From NCBI GenBank assembly GCA_026770575.1, contig MU657534.1:32394-51277 (forward strand): DNA of 18,884 bases. Direction: 5' to 3'. A program made the translations under genes and the position numbers. Shown one piece after another: positions 16,512 to 18,884 of this stretch. The notes beneath the pieces were generated by a model. The model ran no database searches. It saw only the letters and a program-made list of their open reading frames with translations, and had not been told where the DNA came from. The stretch's first letter is position 1. Each line of letters begins with the position of its first letter. The stretch comes from Pelagophyceae sp. CCMP2097 (lineage: Eukaryota; Sar; Pelagophyceae).

Positions 16512-17027
16512 CTAAAACAGATTCGGTCCGCTATGGGAGCTCAGAGTGCTCAAGGCGCTTCTTACTTCTAAGAGGTCGACGAGCGCGTTGAACCACAGCG
16601 ACACAGAACGCAATCTGTTGTTCACGTCGTTCTTCTCGGGCATAGCATTCAGCGCGCGGCCGGCGGACTGCAGCAGCGACGAAGAGCGCGTACGCGCCGC
16701 GGCTTTTTCAGCCTCTACCACCTCGGGCTGCGGCTTGAGCTTCGGCGGCGGCGGCGCGACGTTGAACGTGATGAACTGGCCGGCGCCGATGCGCGAGATG
16801 ACCGTCACGGTGCGCTTGCTAATCTCCACAAAGGCAGAAGCCAACGTCGCGCGCATGCTCACCGTCACGATGCGCTGCTCGACGGACTCGATGATGACGC
16901 CCCTCAGCTCGAGGGCGTTGGCCAGAAGCTCGTCGAAAGTGAGCTCCGGGCTCACCTCGACGTCGACAGTGCGAACTAGCACCTTGGCGCCCACGCAAAC
17001 CGTCACGAAGACGCACGTCGTCGCCAT
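16512..17027 (-). CDS. Host protein of unknown function (171 aa)
   Basis: ATG 17025-17027, TAG 16512-16514, GC-rich codon use unlike the viral genes. The N-terminal ~90 residues alternate hydrophobic and polar residues (FVTVCVGAKVLVRTVDVEVS; IVTVSMRATLASAFVEIS) and probably form a beta-rich domain. A Pro/Lys stretch (APPPPKLKPQPE) links to a helical end. The frame after the stop stays open for some distance and a second coding-like frame (16002-16449) follows, so the gene may be longer, with a frameshift or an intron. I do not recognise it. The upstream region 17028-17262 holds nothing I can identify. Confidence 0.5.
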   Translation of the reverse strand: MATTCVFVTVCVGAKVLVRTVDVEVSPELTFDELLANALELRGVIIESVEQRIVTVSMRATLASAFVEISKRTVTVISRIGAGQFITFNVAPPPPKLKPQPEVVEAEKAAARTRSSSLLQSAGRALNAMPEKNDVNNRLRSVSLWFNALVDLLEVRSALSTLSSHSGPNLF

Positions 17028-17262
17028 AGCTTCACCAGGCCAACGGTGCGCCTCTCGACGCGGTGCGCCCGTCGACGCTCGATCCGAGTCGCCTCACGAC
17101 TCGCTCTCCGAAACCAACGTGGGAACAAACACAATTTCAAGGCCTAAACATTCAACTCAAAATTAAATTATTCAAAATTTAGACGCAAACTATGTGACTC
17201 TTTACAAATTTATCTGACGACACGATTTTACAAAGATTCCCAAATTTCCCAAAAATCTATTA

Positions 17263-17646
17263 CTGGGGGGCACAGCCAACTTTCCAGTTTTCACTACGCG
17301 GGGAACCCTTTTAATATTTCGTAGTACGACTACTGTGGTCGGGAAATATTCTAAAATTTATGGACTTTTTCAATATTTCCAAAACGCCACTCAATAATTT
17401 AAATACAGCAATTTCGTGTGAAAATCAAGGGATTTGACTCTATTTCATGTGAAAATCAAGGTTATTGCTTTCATTTCAGCTGAAATGGAGGTCAGAATCT
17501 ACGATTTTTGGCGGGAAGTCTGATCTTTTGGTGTTGAGGTTCAGCCTACGGGATTTTCGTACTTGCTGATTTTCTTCTTTATTTTTTCCGACTTCGAATT
17601 TTGGCGCGGGGAATTGGCGATTCGGGAAATTGGCTGAGCCCCCCAG
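17263..17646. mobile_element. 384-bp MITE-like element with inverted ends and TA flanks
   Basis: Ends CTGGGGGGCACAGCCAACTTTCC and (complement) CTGGGGGGCTCAGCCAATTTCC are inverted repeats of about 23 bases with a few mismatches. TA lies directly outside both (17261-17262 and 17647-17648), the duplication typical of Tc1/mariner-type elements. Inside are two ~20-bp near-repeats (GTGAAAATCAAGG near 17418 and 17450). No coding region is present. Confidence 0.65.
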
Positions 17647-17714
17647 TAATCAGGGAACGCTAAACAAGGAATTTAATTTTTACGGCCTAATTCGAATAAT
17701 TCCAATGTTGTTGG

Positions 17715-17775
17715 GGACCCGAAGGGTCCTTGCCGTTTAATCAACGTCAGTTTATGGCAAGGGCCCTTCGGGTCC
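17715..17775. repeat. Strong GC hairpin
   Basis: GGACCCGAAGGGTCCTTGCC (17715-17734) pairs with 17756-17775, with one mismatch, around a 21-base loop. CCTTCGGGTCC occurs again at about 18151. This is probably a dispersed foldback repeat of the host; in a eukaryotic setting I do not call it a terminator. Confidence 0.7.
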
Positions 17776-17804
17776 TTTGATTGAAGGATTACCAGGGGCA
17801 ATTT

Positions 17805-17846
17805 TGTCTGTCAGTCCTTCTGTCTGTCCGTCCTTCCGTCTGTCCG
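17805..17846. repeat. Pyrimidine-rich CTGTCCGTC microsatellite-like tract
   Basis: Degenerate repeats of CTGTCYGTCC on this strand. It marks the start of a ~520-base stretch (17847-18370) with no clear gene, which includes a GGTTCGAATCT motif at 18002-18012 followed by an A-rich run. Confidence 0.65.
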
Positions 17847-18370
17847 CCCCCGGGTAAATCCGCGAGGTTCCACCTTTGGGAAGAAAAGGGTCTGCAACTC
17901 GGCCGATTCAGCGATTGGTGGTTGATGCGATTGCTAAAATTGGGAGTGGAGGTCGAGCAGGAGCCTCATTGGAATCATCATAGAAGAAGTTTTTGGTCAC
18001 AGGTTCGAATCTGGTCGGCCGCAAAAAAATAAAAATAGCTCAATAAGAAATTAAAAAATAAAAATCAAGATAAGGAGGATTTGAAGGTTCAGCGATTAAT
18101 TAAATAATTTTAATTATTTACGTGGGCATTGCAATGGGATTTGGCTGTATCCTTCGGGTCCTCCGTGTGCCTCCGGTGCGCTCTTGTAATAAGTTTTGCG
18201 ACATTTGCGACATTTGCTTCATTTTGGGGCCAATAGGACTAAGAATTTGTTAGATTTGTTTAAGAATTTGTTGGTCTTCTCTCTCTCGTGTGAATCCGAT
18301 CCGCACGTTCCTTGTTTTTCGGTGTTCTCGCTCGTCGGATCTGCTTGCCGTGTGGCAGCGAGGAGCGCCG

Positions 18371-18850
18371 ATGTCGTCGCGCGCGAAGTACCTGGAGCCA
18401 CTTTTAGCGAATATCGAGGACCCGACGGTTCAAGGCGCGAAGCTGTTCTGGGCGCCGTACGGCATGATGGAGGGTAAGCGGCCTCGGTATGCCGGTAAGG
18501 GTTTGAAGGTGCGGTACCGTGCGATCTCCGTCGTCATCCACACGGACAAGAACGTGGACGCGGTCGAGGCTGTCAAAGCGCGGTGCGTTGCGGCGTTTCA
18601 GAAGCTGAGCAGTGCGTATGACGTCCTCGTGGACGACGCCGCGTCGGCTGCGGAGGTCCGCGCGGAGAGCCGTAGACGTGCGCGGGGGGCTTCTACGGGC
18701 CCCAAGCGCGGGTGCGCCAAGCGCCGGCGGGCGCGGTCTCAGTCAGAGGATGATGGCGCTCCACCGCCGTCGCGGCGGCGCGCAGGATCGCGTGAGGCCG
18801 ACGGTGCGCATCAATACGCCGAGAGCGTGATACTGTGTGATGCGCCCTGA
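18371..18850 (+). CDS. J-domain-like protein with HTD instead of HPD (159 aa)
   Basis: I choose ATG 18371 (MSSRAKYLEP...) because the frame upstream of it looks non-coding. Residues ~47-95 fit DnaJ helices II and III: VRYRAISVVIHTDKN, then CVAAFQKLSSAYDVLVDD, matching the pattern of a helix, H-P-D-K-N, and F-x-x-[IL]-x-x-A-Y-x-x-L. The central Pro of the HPD loop is Thr here. In known J-proteins HPD is essential for stimulating Hsp70, so this protein may not do so. The C-terminal third is strongly basic with serine and acidic patches (KRRRARSQSEDDGAPPPSRR) and resembles a nuclear localisation signal. Codon use is GC-rich, like the host. It ends with TGA at 18848-18850. Confidence 0.6.
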   Translation: MSSRAKYLEPLLANIEDPTVQGAKLFWAPYGMMEGKRPRYAGKGLKVRYRAISVVIHTDKNVDAVEAVKARCVAAFQKLSSAYDVLVDDAASAAEVRAESRRRARGASTGPKRGCAKRRRARSQSEDDGAPPPSRRRAGSREADGAHQYAESVILCDAP

Positions 18851-18884
18851 CCTCGAAGCGCACAGTGGATTTCCTATCAGGACA

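Noticed and set aside
16546..17166. Rightward 206-codon ORF opposite the host gene
   Set aside because: It is the antisense of the leftward 171-aa frame, is rich in Ser, Thr and Arg as expected of a GC-rich shadow, and lacks a recognisable domain.

Overview
The window looks like a piece of a eukaryotic, probably protist or algal, nuclear genome carrying an integrated, partly decayed Polinton-like virus (PLV). The evidence is a sharp change in base composition. The ends (1-41 and 16002-18884) are GC-rich host DNA with repeats, a short transposon-like element and two or three putative protein genes. The interior (897-16001) is AT-rich and bounded by long terminal inverted repeats (TIRs). The host cannot be named from this sequence.

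Layout. A 161-bp tandem repeat in the host is interrupted by a ~16-kb insertion flanked by the 9-bp direct repeat TTCGGTGTC (33-41 and 16002-16010). The main insert is a ~15.1-kb element (897-16001) with TIRs of 966 bp (left) and 1181 bp (right, enlarged by an internal tandem duplication). A second, ~850-bp inverted-repeat element (42-896) sits at its left tip. Removing that element together with one copy of GGTA leaves a clean left end for the virus.

Genes of the viral element. The left half reads rightward: a 51-aa protein with an AT-hook-like motif, a broken archaeo-eukaryotic-type primase fused to a herpesvirus UL9/OBP-like SF2 helicase, and a broken tyrosine recombinase. The centre reads leftward: a small protein, two paralogous fibre-like proteins (one with a collagen-like segment), an intact probable double-jelly-roll major capsid protein, a basic protein and a frameshifted probable penton protein. 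Further right are a truncated lipase fragment (rightward), an unrecognised gene, a broken FtsK/HerA-type packaging ATPase and two broken unrecognised genes. Each TIR carries a copy of a 64-aa ORF, intact on the right and broken on the left. I recognised no protein-primed DNA polymerase B, retroviral-type integrase or adenain-like protease, so this is not a canonical Maverick/Polinton. A PLV or virophage-like genome with its own replication and integration module fits better.

State. Replication, integration and packaging genes have stop codons and frameshifts, while the capsid protein and both fibre ORFs are largely open. The copy is therefore probably not autonomous. The intact capsid and fibre genes could reflect recent insertion, chance or retained function.

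The right host flank holds an unrecognised leftward gene (16512-17027) with a possible frameshifted continuation up to the insertion, a 384-bp TA-flanked inverted-repeat element (17263-17646), a strong hairpin, a pyrimidine-rich repeat, and a 159-aa J-domain-like protein with HTD in place of HPD (18371-18850).
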